Positions 1 through 11,600 of a DNA stretch of 33,319 nt are shown in pieces. The number at the start of each line of letters is the position of its first letter. The first letter of the stretch is position 1. Origin of the DNA: Bondarzewia mesenterica. Its lineage: Eukaryota; Basidiomycota; Agaricomycetes; Russulales; Bondarzewiaceae. The translations under genes were made by a program, and so were the position numbers. The notes beneath the pieces were generated by a model that was not told where the DNA came from, did not search any database, and was given only the letters and a program-made list of their open reading frames with translations. The stretch spans positions 14,401 to 47,719 of the forward strand of contig SGPL01000239.1 of the NCBI GenBank assembly GCA_004802705.1. Reading direction: 5' to 3'.

Positions 1-219
1 CNNTACCGNNNTNNNTNNTNNNNGNTGGTGAGAGCAGGGTGAGAGAAGTTATTCAAGCAAGCCGGCAGGTTGGGGAATTAATATTTTATTTAATGGCNGT
101 GCATCAAACCAATTCGNAAGACATCATCNTGTTCATGTACTTCGACTTAATGCACAGACACANTTNCTTGGCCGCCCTTCCAAGAAGCAAGAAAATTTGG
201 GTCAATGAATCTCGAAAAA

Positions 220-293
220 TGATTCGACCCAGGCTCGAACTGAGGACCTTCTGTGTGTTAGACAGATGCGATAACCAACTACGCCATCGAACC
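220..293 (-). tRNA. tRNA-Val (anticodon AAC), copy 1
   Basis: Reading the minus strand gives a full 74-nt cloverleaf. The acceptor stem is GGTTCGA paired with TCGAATC, followed by discriminator A. The D arm has GCGT paired with the 22-25 segment, so position 11-24 is a normal C-G pair. The anticodon loop is CTAACAC with anticodon AAC (valine, GUU codons), and the T arm has loop TTCGAGC. There is no intron. A T5 run directly after the gene on the minus strand (about 214-218 on plus) would serve as the Pol III terminator. The gene is divergent from COG6, whose start codon lies 86 nt from the tRNA 5' end. A near-identical copy lies at 15,092. Confidence 0.93.
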
Positions 294-379
294 ATNANTT
301 AANNNTAAAGAAAAAATAACTTGTCCTAATGNANNNGTATTTTCTGNAAAAAGCCTGCAGCTCAAGGGATTTGTTGCAA

Positions 380-3164
380 ATGGCTGCTTCGTCTCCTCGA
401 TCATCCACAGATTCACTTCGGCCATCGTTGTCCTCTTCCTCTCGTCTATTCGACCGTATCAGCCCATCGGCTTCTCCACTTGCTCGAAACCCTGTCTCTC
501 TCCGAATTTACAAAGTATTAGGCGCGAACTTCGACGATGAAGCTACTAAGGAAGCCCTAGACACGCTNTCNGAGCTTTACTCCACTCCGCGATCTNTCTC
601 AACCTCACTCAAGGGGAAACAAGTAGATTTCAACAANGANGANGGTGACATGGAAGGTGATGCNCTTGGCGGNCATTCCGACGGTCGTCGCGCAGTCGTC
701 GATATCCCCAGTTTNCTCGAGGGTCCTCCGCCAGGAGAAACNGCGGCCAGAGCCCGCAAGAANTTGCGTCGCGATATTGAAANCAANCTAGCNGAGGGGA
801 GCCACAAATTTCTGCAGGCATTCGGAGAGGTGGATCAAGTGTGTTTTTACTGGTTCACGCTTGCGTTAGCTAGCATCTCATNAATCTATACCGCATTTTG
901 TCCAGAAATTAGATGCCTTGCAAGNACATATAGTGTCCATGCGTTCGCGGTGTGATNAGGCACAGGCACAATTGCAGTCCACTAACGAGGCTTGCAAATC
1001 ACTCTTAGATCGTGCAGGCAGCCTACGAGAACAGAGGTACGTCCTTGACTGCNTNTTCNCTGCCTCTGTTGACGATCATGAGAAGACAGGATGTGAGCCG
1101 AAAGCAGTCCATAGTNTCCCTCTTCCTTGCTCGCTTTACTCTGAATGAGAGCGAAGTTGAAGCCATGACTTCCGGGGATATCCCTGTAGGTGNTCGCTTC
1201 TTCGCTGCCATGGACAAGACCCAAAGAATACGGGACGATTGTCGTGTACTGATGTCAGGTGAAGAGCATCCGTCGCAGGCTGGGTATGTCTTCGTGATCA
1301 TAGGTCGTNTGCATGNGTATTGAAGGTATTAGGACAGATTGGATATCATGGCGTCTACGTTAGGATATCTTGAAAAGGGGTACGAGAAGATCTTCCGCTG
1401 GTGCAACTTCGAGTTCCGTCGAATGGGTCGAGATGCTCAGCTTGAAGTNGGAGACTTGTTGCGAGAAGCCGTCCGACGTCTTCGCCAACGACCAGAACTT
1501 CTCACGTTCGTCCTTTCTCGCGCTTGTGCGTGTAAACAATAGTTAACTGACTNTCCTACCTTCAGCGAAGCACTCTCTAATCTCTCACAGACGCGGCAGA
1601 CCGCTCTTCTCAGCGCCTTTCTTGATGCACTGACGCGAGGGGGACCCAATGGCCTGCCTCGACCTATTGAACTGCATGCACATGACCCCATGCGCTACGT
1701 CGGTGATATGCTCGCATGGGTCCACCAAGCCATCGCTGCAGAGCGTGAGTTCTTGGAAGCCCTGTTTAGTGTGAAGGGGGATGGAAGAATGGTGGGTAGT
1801 GTAAGGAACTTCGAGAGTANTGAAGAGGAGGAGTGGATTAGGGANTTGATGGATAGTGCNGTCGCAAAACTGTGTGTGCCATTGAAGGCAGGTNTGGTCT
1901 TTTTATCNNTGAAANAANTGNAATAACTGACGNTATGACAGGTTCGAGTGCTGCAGACCGTTAGGTCACAGGAGAGCAGCATNACGGCCTATAGGATGGC
2001 GAATTTGCTGCAGTTCTATACGTTGACTATGATGCGAACAATTGGCGAGAACGCNTTGCTGTCCACTACCCTCNAGGAGTCGGTGTTCCTGTNTNCATTT
2101 TCAAGGCAGATGTGCTGATGTGTTCATAGGATCACGGATGTTTCGTATAAGGTCTTCTTTGATGCTATCGAAGCTCAAGGCCGTGCCCTTGTCCGCGTCT
2201 CTCTGGTAAATCCTATCAATGGCATCCCCTCCTCGTCANACTTACTTACCTCGTNATTCAAGGACCTGGATGACCCGGAAGTGACACCTCCAGCCGCCAT
2301 TCTTGACCACGTACAAGTTCTNCGCGAAGTGATGACGGTTTACGAATCCTCGCTCATCGGCGATGAAACTGACGATCACAAGATCACCGGGTTCNAGCGC
2401 ATCCTGGATACAACAATTGACCCNGTAGTGCAGATGTGCACCAATGCTGCCGAGGAGAAGAAGAGGCTGAGGGCGCAATGGGACAAAGCCGTTTTTGTGT
2501 TGAATTGTTTNACATATCTGCTAGTGCGTATCTTTAAGGTTCGAANGATCGGCACGGCATGGTGCTGATACCGTGGATATGTNTGTGTAGGGCGTNTTGG
2601 AGCCGTACCCTTTCACAATCGAAAAACGCGAGGCCCTCGAATCTATAGTCGAAGAACGAGTAAAGGAGCTCACTGANGAGCATGTAAGTCCTACTTCTCC
2701 CCACCCTTCGGACACAACGCTCACCCTCGATCACACTGGCTCAGTATGAAAATCTCCTGGTCGACACAGANCTCAAGGTTCCGTTGGTNGCCTGCATGAC
2801 CTACGACCCGCGGCAAGAAATTCTCTCGCACATCAACGCAACACAGCCCGCGCAGCTCTCGCATTCCCTGCACCAATTCGCGCAGTGGCTCTCGGGCCTN
2901 GAGGTCGTCCACTCCCCACGTCTTGCCCGCCTCGCTGCGCAGGCCCTCCACACGCGCATCCACCACGCCGCACTCGCAAGGCTGGGCAGGGCGTACGCGC
3001 GCCTATGCGACGAGGTTCGCAGGCCTGAGAATCGGTACGAGGCTGCGGCTACGCTGTTGGGCGGCGAGAGACCCTTCGGACAGGTGCATCTATTGTGGCA
3101 GATCTTCGGGCTGCAGGACGAGATGGACCAAGACGGGGAGGTAAAAGAAGGGCCTGCGAACTAG
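380..3164 (+). CDS. COG6: Conserved oligomeric Golgi complex subunit 6 (COG6)
   Basis: COG6 is a lobe-B subunit of the COG tether, which docks retrograde vesicles at the Golgi and keeps glycosylation enzymes in place. Ten exons: 380-838, 906-1036, about 1086-1283, 1338-1505, 1566-1887, 1942-2078, 2130-2205, 2263-2523, 2591-2683, 2745-3164, giving about 754 aa, the usual fungal length. Recognisable COG6 blocks are [20 protein letters not shown] near the N-terminus, a coiled-coil-like stretch ([20 protein letters not shown]), [35 protein letters not shown] and the C-terminal [14 protein letters not shown]. The start is the first Met of this frame after in-frame low-quality sequence. Intron 5 (1888-1941) needs a GC donor to restore the conserved PLKVRVLQT junction. 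Intron 2 lacks a YAG acceptor, and 1083 is an equally possible exon start. Many N bases fall inside the gene. It converges on PDA1 with 232 nt between stop codons. Confidence 0.93.
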
Positions 3165-3396
3165 ACATCGAATGTATTTCACGGCGTCTCTTCTCCATGC
3201 GCATATACCCACCTTTGTATTTTTTTTTTTTAATTCTCCGTGAAAGCTTCACTTCAAGAGATCCATTGAACTTATCAAAAACGCATGAATTATCTGCATA
3301 TAGCAAAGACTCCAGCGAAGCGAACAACGAATAAAACGTCTATAAAAGCCTCAACTCCAAGTGCCCACATCCCCAGCCAAGACCAGCCCAGACAAA

Positions 3397-5022
3397 TCAG
3401 TAGTAGTGGATCTCCTCGCGCTCCCGCCCCCGCATGAAGGGCGGCTCAGTGCCCTTGTAGTAGATGTCGGTCCAAAGTTCCTCGATTGGGGGCTCAGGGG
3501 AAGCCTTGGCCTCCTCAACTGCATTATCAATCGTTATCTTGGCCTCCTTATCAATTTTCTGTGAGGCAGAAGCAAAACATAAATATCAGAGAGGCAAGAA
3601 TGTGGTGAGAGCTGACCTTGAGATCCTCAGGAGTCGCAACACCCCACTCCTCGATGTAGCGCTGAAGACCACGAATGGGATCCTGTGTGCTACGCATGCG
3701 CTGCACTTCCTCACGGGTTCGGTAAGTGGTACCAGGATCGGACATACTATTGACCAAGCATCATTAGAGTCATTGTTCAGGAGACAATGGGTATTAATAT
3801 TAAGGAACATACGAGTGACCGCCATAACGGTAGGTGACGAATTCAAGGAGAATAGGACCCTTGCCGGCAATAACCCATTCGCGCGCGTGCTTGACGGCTT
3901 GGGCAGTGGCGACAATGTCCATACCGTTCGCCTGCAGACAGTTTTATGCGGCTCAGGGGGCAAGAATCAATGCAACGGTAGTTGATATGTACCTGAATGC
4001 CTGGGATCTTGTCTCCACGAGTGTAGTAATCCGTGTTTGACGAACTGCGCTCGGCAGATGTTCCCATTCCATATTTGTTGTTCTCGATAACGAAGACACA
4101 CGGCAAATTCCAGAGCTTGGCCTGCGTGTGCCAACAATCAACCTCTCAAAGACAAAGCAAAGACAAAGTTTGCGGCTACGTTGACACATACCATGTTGAA
4201 CGCCTCAAACACCTGGCCCTGGTTGCTGGCACCATCACCATACATGGCGAATGTCGCTGTCGGCTTACCGAGGTACTGCTGCGTGAACGCGATGCCCGCG
4301 CCAAGTGGCACCTGTGCGCCGACGATACCATTACCTCCGAAAAAGCGCGGGGTGAATATGTGCATTGAGCCGCCCTTGCCGTGAGACATGCCGGCCTGAC
4401 GCCCAAGGAGCTCCGCGAGCACACCAGTCACGGTGCCCCCGCGGAGGACGGCGAATGGATGGCAGCGATATGAGGTGATGACGAGATCTTCGTGCGTGAT
4501 GGAGGACTCAAGGCCAACCGCAACGGCTTCCTACAGAACAGGCCGCCCACAAAAAAAAAATAGTTTAACATCAGTCAGACTTGCCACGTCTACGCGCGCG
4601 CGCCGGGGCGGTACGACGAGTCGGGGGGACGCACCTGGCCAATTGCAAGATGGCAAAACCCACGGATAAGCTTGGATCTGTAGAGTGCGTCCGCGCTATG
4701 CTCCATGCGCCGTATGGTCGCCATCTGGGTGTACATTCTGAGCAGGCCATCTTTCGTGACCTCGACCTCGAGGGAAGGCGCCTCTGTGCGATAGGCGTGG
4801 AACGATTCTTCGTGCAATTGGACGGGGAATGGATGAGAGCCATGCTCCGGGACGGCCTGCGTAAGTTGTGTGCTGTCCGCGGCTGTCTGCAGCGAGCGGA
4901 CGAGGGTCTAGATGAGAAAGAAAAACGAACAAGATGAGACGCGTCATTTGGCTAGGCACAAAGAAAACACATACTGCGAATCTGGGAGCAATGCGAGGCC
5001 GGAGACGGGCGAGGGAGGCCAT
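3397..5022 (-). CDS. PDA1: Pyruvate dehydrogenase E1 component alpha subunit, mitochondrial
   Basis: This is the thiamine-diphosphate-binding alpha chain of the pyruvate dehydrogenase complex; with the beta chain it decarboxylates pyruvate in the mitochondrial matrix. Seven exons on the minus strand: 5022-4975, 4907-4635, 4530-4192, 4121-3993, 3931-3813, 3746-3617, 3558-3397, giving 399 aa, the normal length. Residues 1-16 ([16 protein letters not shown]) form an Arg-rich presequence. The ThDP motif starts [16 protein letters not shown] at about residue 205 and ends in the ENN near 234. The phosphorylation loop [20 protein letters not shown] keeps the site-1 serine (about Ser303), while mammalian site-2 serine is Thr here. 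An in-frame Met 17 codons upstream would give a less typical presequence. A pyrimidine-rich stretch on the coding strand (about 5030-5058) precedes the start, as in many fungal promoters. The GID5 stop lies 199 nt upstream. Confidence 0.97.
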
Positions 5023-5221
5023 GGATGGAGAGAGGGAGAGAGGAGGAAGAAAGAGAGAAATGACGGCGTTCAAGTGGGGGATTCAGCAAGCGAAGAGTGG
5101 GGCGATGCCGCGGGAACTTTCGGATTTTGCCTCAGCGGCCCGGTCACCCCACCAGCTTTGAGAATAGTCGTCATTATACAGTAGAGAATACATACAACCA
5201 AAGAATACACCAAGAGAGAAA

Positions 5222-8088
5222 TCAACTACCCAACAAATCACCCCCATGCTCAATGTAATCCAGCGCCTGTCTCGCCTTCTCCTTCACCTCCCGCTCAACA
5301 CTCACCGGGTTCGCAGAGAGGGCGCTGGGGCTCACGGCACCAGTGTATTCGCAGATATGTCTCAATGTGCTATCGAAACCCGCCTCTCGCAGTTCTTGAT
5401 GCCTCCAACTACCAGCTCTCGCAAGCTGTACCACACATGACACCGCCGCACGCCGGACCTCCATCGGTGCATCCACCAGACAGGATCGTAGAGCGTGCAG
5501 GATCGGTCCATTCCCTAGCACCTGCGCTTGATGTTCCGGCGTGCCGTTCGCTAGGTTGCAGAGCACCCACGCCGCCTGAAATGCCAACACTGTCAACAAT
5601 CCCACCGTCAGCGTCACACCAGACAAGTGACATACCTGCAGAACGACATCAGCGTTCTTCGATTCCAGCGCCTCTCTTAGCATTTCGAGCAACGCCTCTT
5701 CGCCCCCGAGCCGCCGGAACATTAACTCGATATCCTCTTCAGAAGACGCAAAATTGCGTAAAACGTGGAACGCTTGCTCTTGCACGCCTGGATCTGGATC
5801 AGAGAGCAAGCTGCACTCCCAGATTAAGGTCTCCGACAACAAACAGGACAGGTAAAGTCTCATGTACCTTTTGATTTCGGCCCAACCAAGCTCGCCCATG
5901 ACAGCTTGCTTCGTGCTCGACTTGCATTTGAACAACAAGTTCTTAACGGCCCATAGCGCATTCAGCCTGAGCTTCGCATAGCCCGAATGAAGCAACTGCG
6001 AGAGCCTCTTTACCAGACCCTCCTTCAAAAACAGCTGCAAAACAGAAATTTAATCACTCTGACAGGCGATCGAAATACGGTCAATCCTACCTCCCGCATC
6101 GGCGAATGATCATTCACCATATTACAAACCGCTAACAGCGCGGCAAACGTGACTCTCCTGTCCTCGTCCTCCTGTAAGAAAGTCTGGTACAAGCTCTTCC
6201 CGAGCTCGCTGTCTACCAGACTCGTGCGCACGACCGCGACGGAACGACTCAGCGAGCGGATGCATTGACAGGCAGCGTAGCGCACGCCGACGTGGCGGTG
6301 AGATAGCGCTGCGCTTATGTAGGGGATAAGGTGGAGGTTGTCGGTGATGTCACACCGAATATCGTTGTCCGCGACGGCGAGGACGGCGATGGCGGTCAGC
6401 GCTGCCTTTGGCAGATGTAAACGTCCAATAATTTTGGTGAGCTTGTATACTGGAAATGGGAGAATATCGTCACCTCGCGCAGACAAGATATGCTTTCTGC
6501 TTCGTCTTCGTCCCATTCGGATGCCTTTTCTGTTTGAGTAATGGACTTTACCAAAGCGGCCAACTTGGTCAAACAGCCACGATCAAAGGCCATCTGACAC
6601 AACTCCTTTTCATCCGTGACCAGATAGTCTGGAGTCGACATTGAGAATAGATGGCATCAAAGAATGCGCATAAGATTTGAACTTACTCAGAATGAAGCAT
6701 GCTTTAGTACGAGTTTGTGGCTGCTCGGTCGCAGAGGCAATCAGGCGGTTCATTACATGCATAATCGTTAGCGAGGAAGAGATGTCAATCGCAATGGGGG
6801 ACGTGCTTCCTCGAACGATATGCGTCGCACTACAGAACGATTAGCATGCCATCGAAACTTCAGGATATCCATTGAAGACCGACCAGAGACTGGCTGCTAA
6901 TTGAACACTCGTGGCGCGCGTCTTGCATAGCCCAAGCGCCATTGACAGAGCAGAAGGCGTTTCTGTCATCATATCACTTCAACACCTATCACGACGAGGA
7001 CACATGCAAAAAAAAGGGTGACTTGCCATTACCAGTCTCGTCAAGACCCGGCTTTGCTAGATTTGCGGCAACTTCGTAATTGTCTCTAGCCAGCGCAGCG
7101 AGTGCCGACAACGCCGCCTCCTGGACCTACTTGTCACATACGCGATCAATCACTAGCCCTTCAGGTACTAAAGTCATGGCGGCTCACCTTCAGATCTCTA
7201 CTGCTCAAAAGACTCGTCAGATGCCTTGCAACCCAACCTCCCTGTCTCCCCGGCGCGGTTGTATTCGACACGTCGAGCTTCTCCCAACCTCTCCGACTGC
7301 GAACGTCTTTATTCCTGTCTGCGGGAGGAAGCCATTCTGCGACGGTGTGTCGATGCTCTTGTGTACGCAGTGTTGACCCGAGAAGTTGAGCTATAGATGT
7401 GCTTACTTGGGGAGAAGGGTCGGTGAGGAGAGGGAGATAGACGTCAAGGACTTCGAGCTGCGGATCGGGTCAGCTGGGGACGTCCATGCGAAGGAAAGCA
7501 TGGTGTGGCAGACAAACTTGGAAGAAATAATCGAGAGTAGCTTTCGCCTCTTCTCGAAAGCTAGAAGAATCGTCATGCAAGCCCCACTGCGACGGTCCGA
7601 CGAGTTCCGCGGTGGCCGCCGCGAGGGAGCGGAGGGCGCGGGCGAACGCAGCTCTGATAGCTACGGACTCAGAAGCATCAAATTTGGATATGGCATATAA
7701 GAATGCCTGGTGTGCGTTTGCACATAACACACTCCTAAGAGCCTCAGGAGTACCTGAAAAGGATAACAATCTTCAATGCGCGTCTGCACATCCACACGAG
7801 GCGATGAACCGCGCACCATATGAGAGCGAGGACATAACTTGCGCGGCTTCGATACGAATATCGTCTTGTGAGCCCCTCGGCCCCTCAAATTGCTCTGGCG
7901 CATTGAGACAGTCCACAAGCCTATGCGCCGGCCTAGTCAAAAGGACATCCAGTTGGCAAAAGGATGGGCGCCACTGACGTTGCGACAAAGACCTCGTCCT
8001 GAGCTAGGGCCGACTTCGCAGATGGGTTGCCAATGACATCGTTCTTGACCTTTTTGAGGGTTGCGACATTGATTGTCTTGATCGTCAT
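5222..8088 (-). CDS. GID5: Armadillo-repeat subunit of the GID/CTLH E3 ligase (GID5/Vid28, ARMC8 homolog)
   Basis: Gid5/ARMC8 is the armadillo scaffold that links the substrate receptor to the GID/CTLH ubiquitin ligase, which in yeast destroys gluconeogenic enzymes when glucose returns. Thirteen exons: 8088-7979, 7920-7817, 7753-7518, 7457-7407, 7355-7188, 7126-7033, 6962-6884, 6829-6687, 6628-6474, 6405-6091, 6034-5868, 5810-5636, 5575-5222; all phases agree, giving about 716 aa. Family hallmarks are the N-terminal block NDVIGNPSAKSALAQDE, then DDIRIEAAQVMSSLSYG, SDPDPGVQEQAFHVLRNFAS and AAWVLCNLANGTPEHQAQVL near the C-terminus, with leucine-rich helical repeats between. The intron before HRHTVAEWLPP needs a GAG acceptor and is the least certain. 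The 5' end faces the RdRP gene across about 600 bp. The function is inferred from family; no regulation is visible. Confidence 0.9.
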
Positions 8089-8686
8089 GAGTTGTGGGTA
8101 GCGGGAGGATGGGGAAGCTGTTCAACCATTGAAAGCAGCGCTTGGCCCGCTGACGCGTGGAAAGATGTTTCCCAGAGCGCGACGGCCGACGCGCCTGAAA
8201 GCTATTATTTTTGTCAAGTATACTAGTGTTGATCTGCCCGTATTTTGTGTCGGCTTCTGACAAGAATCATCCATGGCCAAATGCTAATCTCTGTCAAATA
8301 CAAGCTCTGTTATCAAGGAATACCCTGCGTATGACGGACTCTAACCAAGACTAGTTGTGACGGGGCGTGGGAACCGAATTGGGATTTCGTACGTACTACA
8401 ATGACCTACAAAGACGCCTGGACATGTCTCATTTGTTTCCTTGAGTAAGTACAATGGATCGGAAATCATGGTACATAGGCTATGGCGTGTCCAGAACTTG
8501 CTTTTCCTGTTCCTTCTCCGACCCTGATCTTGTCTGATTCGCCAACAGAGGTCCGGTGGCTTAGGCGCCGCCATTTAAACCAGGCTTGTAAGTGATTGTG
8601 TATTTCGAGTTTTGCGCAGCACACACCAGAGGAACTTCCCTCACCAGCGTATCTACTTTTTCAAACGCGTTCAGTATCCTACCGCA
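8089..8686. promoter_or_regulatory. Shared upstream region of GID5 and the RdRP gene
   Basis: This 598-bp gap separates the start codons of two divergently transcribed genes and must hold both 5' UTRs and promoters. I see no clear TATA box, repeat or extra exon. Its role as a bidirectional promoter is inferred from layout only. Confidence 0.55.
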
Positions 8687-11600
8687 ATGGAATTTGACTT
8701 GAGAAAGCTCGACTACGATGCAAATCATTACCAGGTTGCAAAAGCCTTCGAATCTATTCTGCATGGCCCCGACCTCTACGATTCGGGCGATCCTAGAAAC
8801 AAAGGTCGCCCACCGAACTTTCGTGTCAAACTCAATCCCAGCCTTGCCGGCGGCGTTGGGAACGATGGCACGGGCATCCTCACTGTCCCCACCCGTCGTC
8901 TTGGCGAGCGTCTCCTTCGATGGCTGCACGATGATCCCAAGGCCAATCAGGTAATCGTCCTCGGCAAGAAGGTTAATATCTTCCCGCGAAGACACGTTGT
9001 CGCGAAGGAGATCAAGGAGACATTGGAGAAGACGCTTTATGTCGACCCCGAGCTGGAGCGCGCGCGCGAGGAGAAATTGATCAAGTTGAGCGATCGATTG
9101 AGGGTCGAGAAGGTGCAGTTCGGGACATGGTTCAGGCCCAGTAATTCTCCCAATGCATCAAGGTCGTTTTCAGTCGAGTACGAGAGAGACTATTACAAGA
9201 AAAGTGCGGGTTTCATGGAAATCGAGTACGATCACAAGTTGATCCGGATCGAGGTGTGTGCATAACAGCTCCGATCTTGATAGAGGCCGTGGGATGCTGA
9301 TTTAAAGTGAAGCTTGGGGAGCGGATGACAGAGGACCAATGCATCAATATCGTAGTGAAGTTCTCCAGCATTCGAAAGATTGGCATGGGCTTCGATTTTG
9401 GCAACGCCTGTAAGTGCTCGCCTTGATTGACCGACATCTGCCTGACCTTCCGATGGTAAGTTATCATTTTTGACATGATGACTCCCCCCATTCTGGAAGA
9501 GATGAGCTTTAGCGAACGGCCTCGCGAAGGAGTCCAACGACGGGCACGCAAAGACCGTGATCGCGTCTCCTCCTTGGATCCAGCTCACGCAAAAGTTGCA
9601 CCATACGCTCACCACCTCCGTATCGTCCTCGAACAACGAGACCAAATCTTTACGTTCGAGCGCCTTTGCAAGGTAGCTGAGTGCGAGCCGATTCCCGTTA
9701 GACTCCCCGAGCGCACAGTTGAGGCGGAAAAGCGCGGTTTCTTTTCCAACCAGCAGCTCTTCAAAATCGAGCAATGGATCAAGAAGATGGACTGGAAGAA
9801 TGCCTTTCAGATCGAGGCCCTCCTGCGGAACGGCCTGCTGAACACAGAGGATCTTCTGAACGATCTTCGGCCATCGATCGACAACCTGATCAAGAAGGAG
9901 GGCGCGCGCGCTAGCGAGATTCTGCGGTATTTCACGGATACGTTGAAGGCTCGTGGGCCAGGCGACTCGCCGCGCAAATGTTTTGAAAGGGTCTGTGCAA
10001 ACCAAGCGGATGCCCAGCCGATCGAAATGTCTAATGGTTCCTTTGCATGTCACCATATCACGTTCACCCCGACGCGCATGCTGCTTGAAGGCCCATATGT
10101 CACGCAATCCAACCGTGTCATTCGTCGATTCCAAGAACGCGATCCAAGCCTTATAGAGAACTTCATTCGAGTCGACTTTCGAGACGAAGATCGTCTCTCT
10201 TACAGATGGGATCGCGAGGTCGATGGGACGTGGTTCCTGCAGCAGCGTGTCGGCGGGATCCTCAAGAACGGTTTTGTGCTCGCCGGTCGTTCGTTTGAGT
10301 TCCTTGCGTACTCGTCCTCGGCCCTTCGGGAGCACGCCGTTTGGTTTATGTCGCGCTTTGAAGACCCTGTGGAGAGCTACGTCACAGCCGAGAAGATCCG
10401 ACAGTCGCTGGGTGACTTTTCCAGTGTCATCAAGCAGCCGTCAAAGTACGCTGCTCGCATCGCACAAGCCTTCACTGCCACAGATCCTTCTGTCAAGATC
10501 AGTTGGGAGCAATGGGAAGAAATGCCCGACATGGTCCCACCAAATGACCCTGAATATCTGTACACTGACGGCGTTGGAACGATCTCGTCGCAGCTGGGCA
10601 ATATGATTTGGGAAAAGTTATGTGAAAAGCGACGTGATCTGGGTGCCAACAGTGTGCAACCATCAGCGGTAAAGATTCCGACGTAGCNGTTCCCATTGAG
10701 TTATCCGAATGTCTGATTTATCTTCCTCTACAGTATCAAATAAGGTTCCTTGGATACAAGGGGGTCGTTGCTGTAGATGAGCGTCTTGAAGGAGTTATCA
10801 TGCGCCTTCGACCGTCCATGCGGAAGTTCAATGTGCCAGGAGTATTGGAGGCTGACATTGAGATCGCAAGAGCGTTTCCTCGGCCCAATGCGTCCTATTT
10901 GAACAGGTTTTGTCCTCATTCTTTNCTCGCTCTTCGATATACTGATACGTTGATTCCAGACCAATAATCGCAGTTCTGGAGGACAATGGCGTTCGTAAGG
11001 ATGCCTTCATCGCACTTCAAGAGATGGCGAAAGCGGAGGTATACACCGCAGGCGATTCGCTTCAGAATTTCCTCTTGCTGCTGAAAAGCAATGGTCTCGG
11101 ATACGGATATCACCTGCCGTTTATCCTGGACCAGCTGAGCAAGCTCGACTTGGATATGACGACCAGGGATGGGAAGGAAGCAATCGCTAATGCGTTCTTC
11201 GGTCGTCTGCTGANGTATTCGATGAACCACGTCTTGCGCGACATGAAACACCGTGCCCGTATTCGGGTGCCAAATAGCTACCAGTTGGTTGGGATTGCCG
11301 ATGAAGGTCCGGCATACATCAATGAAGGCGTTGATCCTAAAAAAGGTGTTTACTTTGCAGACGATGCAAAATTTTTGGTTCGTCTGATAACTTGACTTTC
11401 GCGNTACTGGTACTCAACGAGTCACAAATCGCAGCTTGCGTCCAGGAGTCACCGGAACACGAACCAAAAATACCTGAAGGGTTCATGTGTCATTTCTCGG
11501 AGTCCAGTCGTGCATCCTGGCGATGGTCTGGCATTTGTTATNACTGATTGTACAACAGCTCCTGACATTCATGTTCTTCCGAATAGTGCAGCGAGTGTAC

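Noticed and set aside
3464..3985. A 173-codon open frame on the plus strand
   Set aside because: It is antisense to PDA1 exons and introns and has no recognisable motif.
9232..10335. A 367-codon open frame on the minus strand
   Set aside because: It lies antisense to the large RdRP exon 3, whose plus-strand translation has family motifs; the minus frame shows none. Codon bias of the sense frame explains it.
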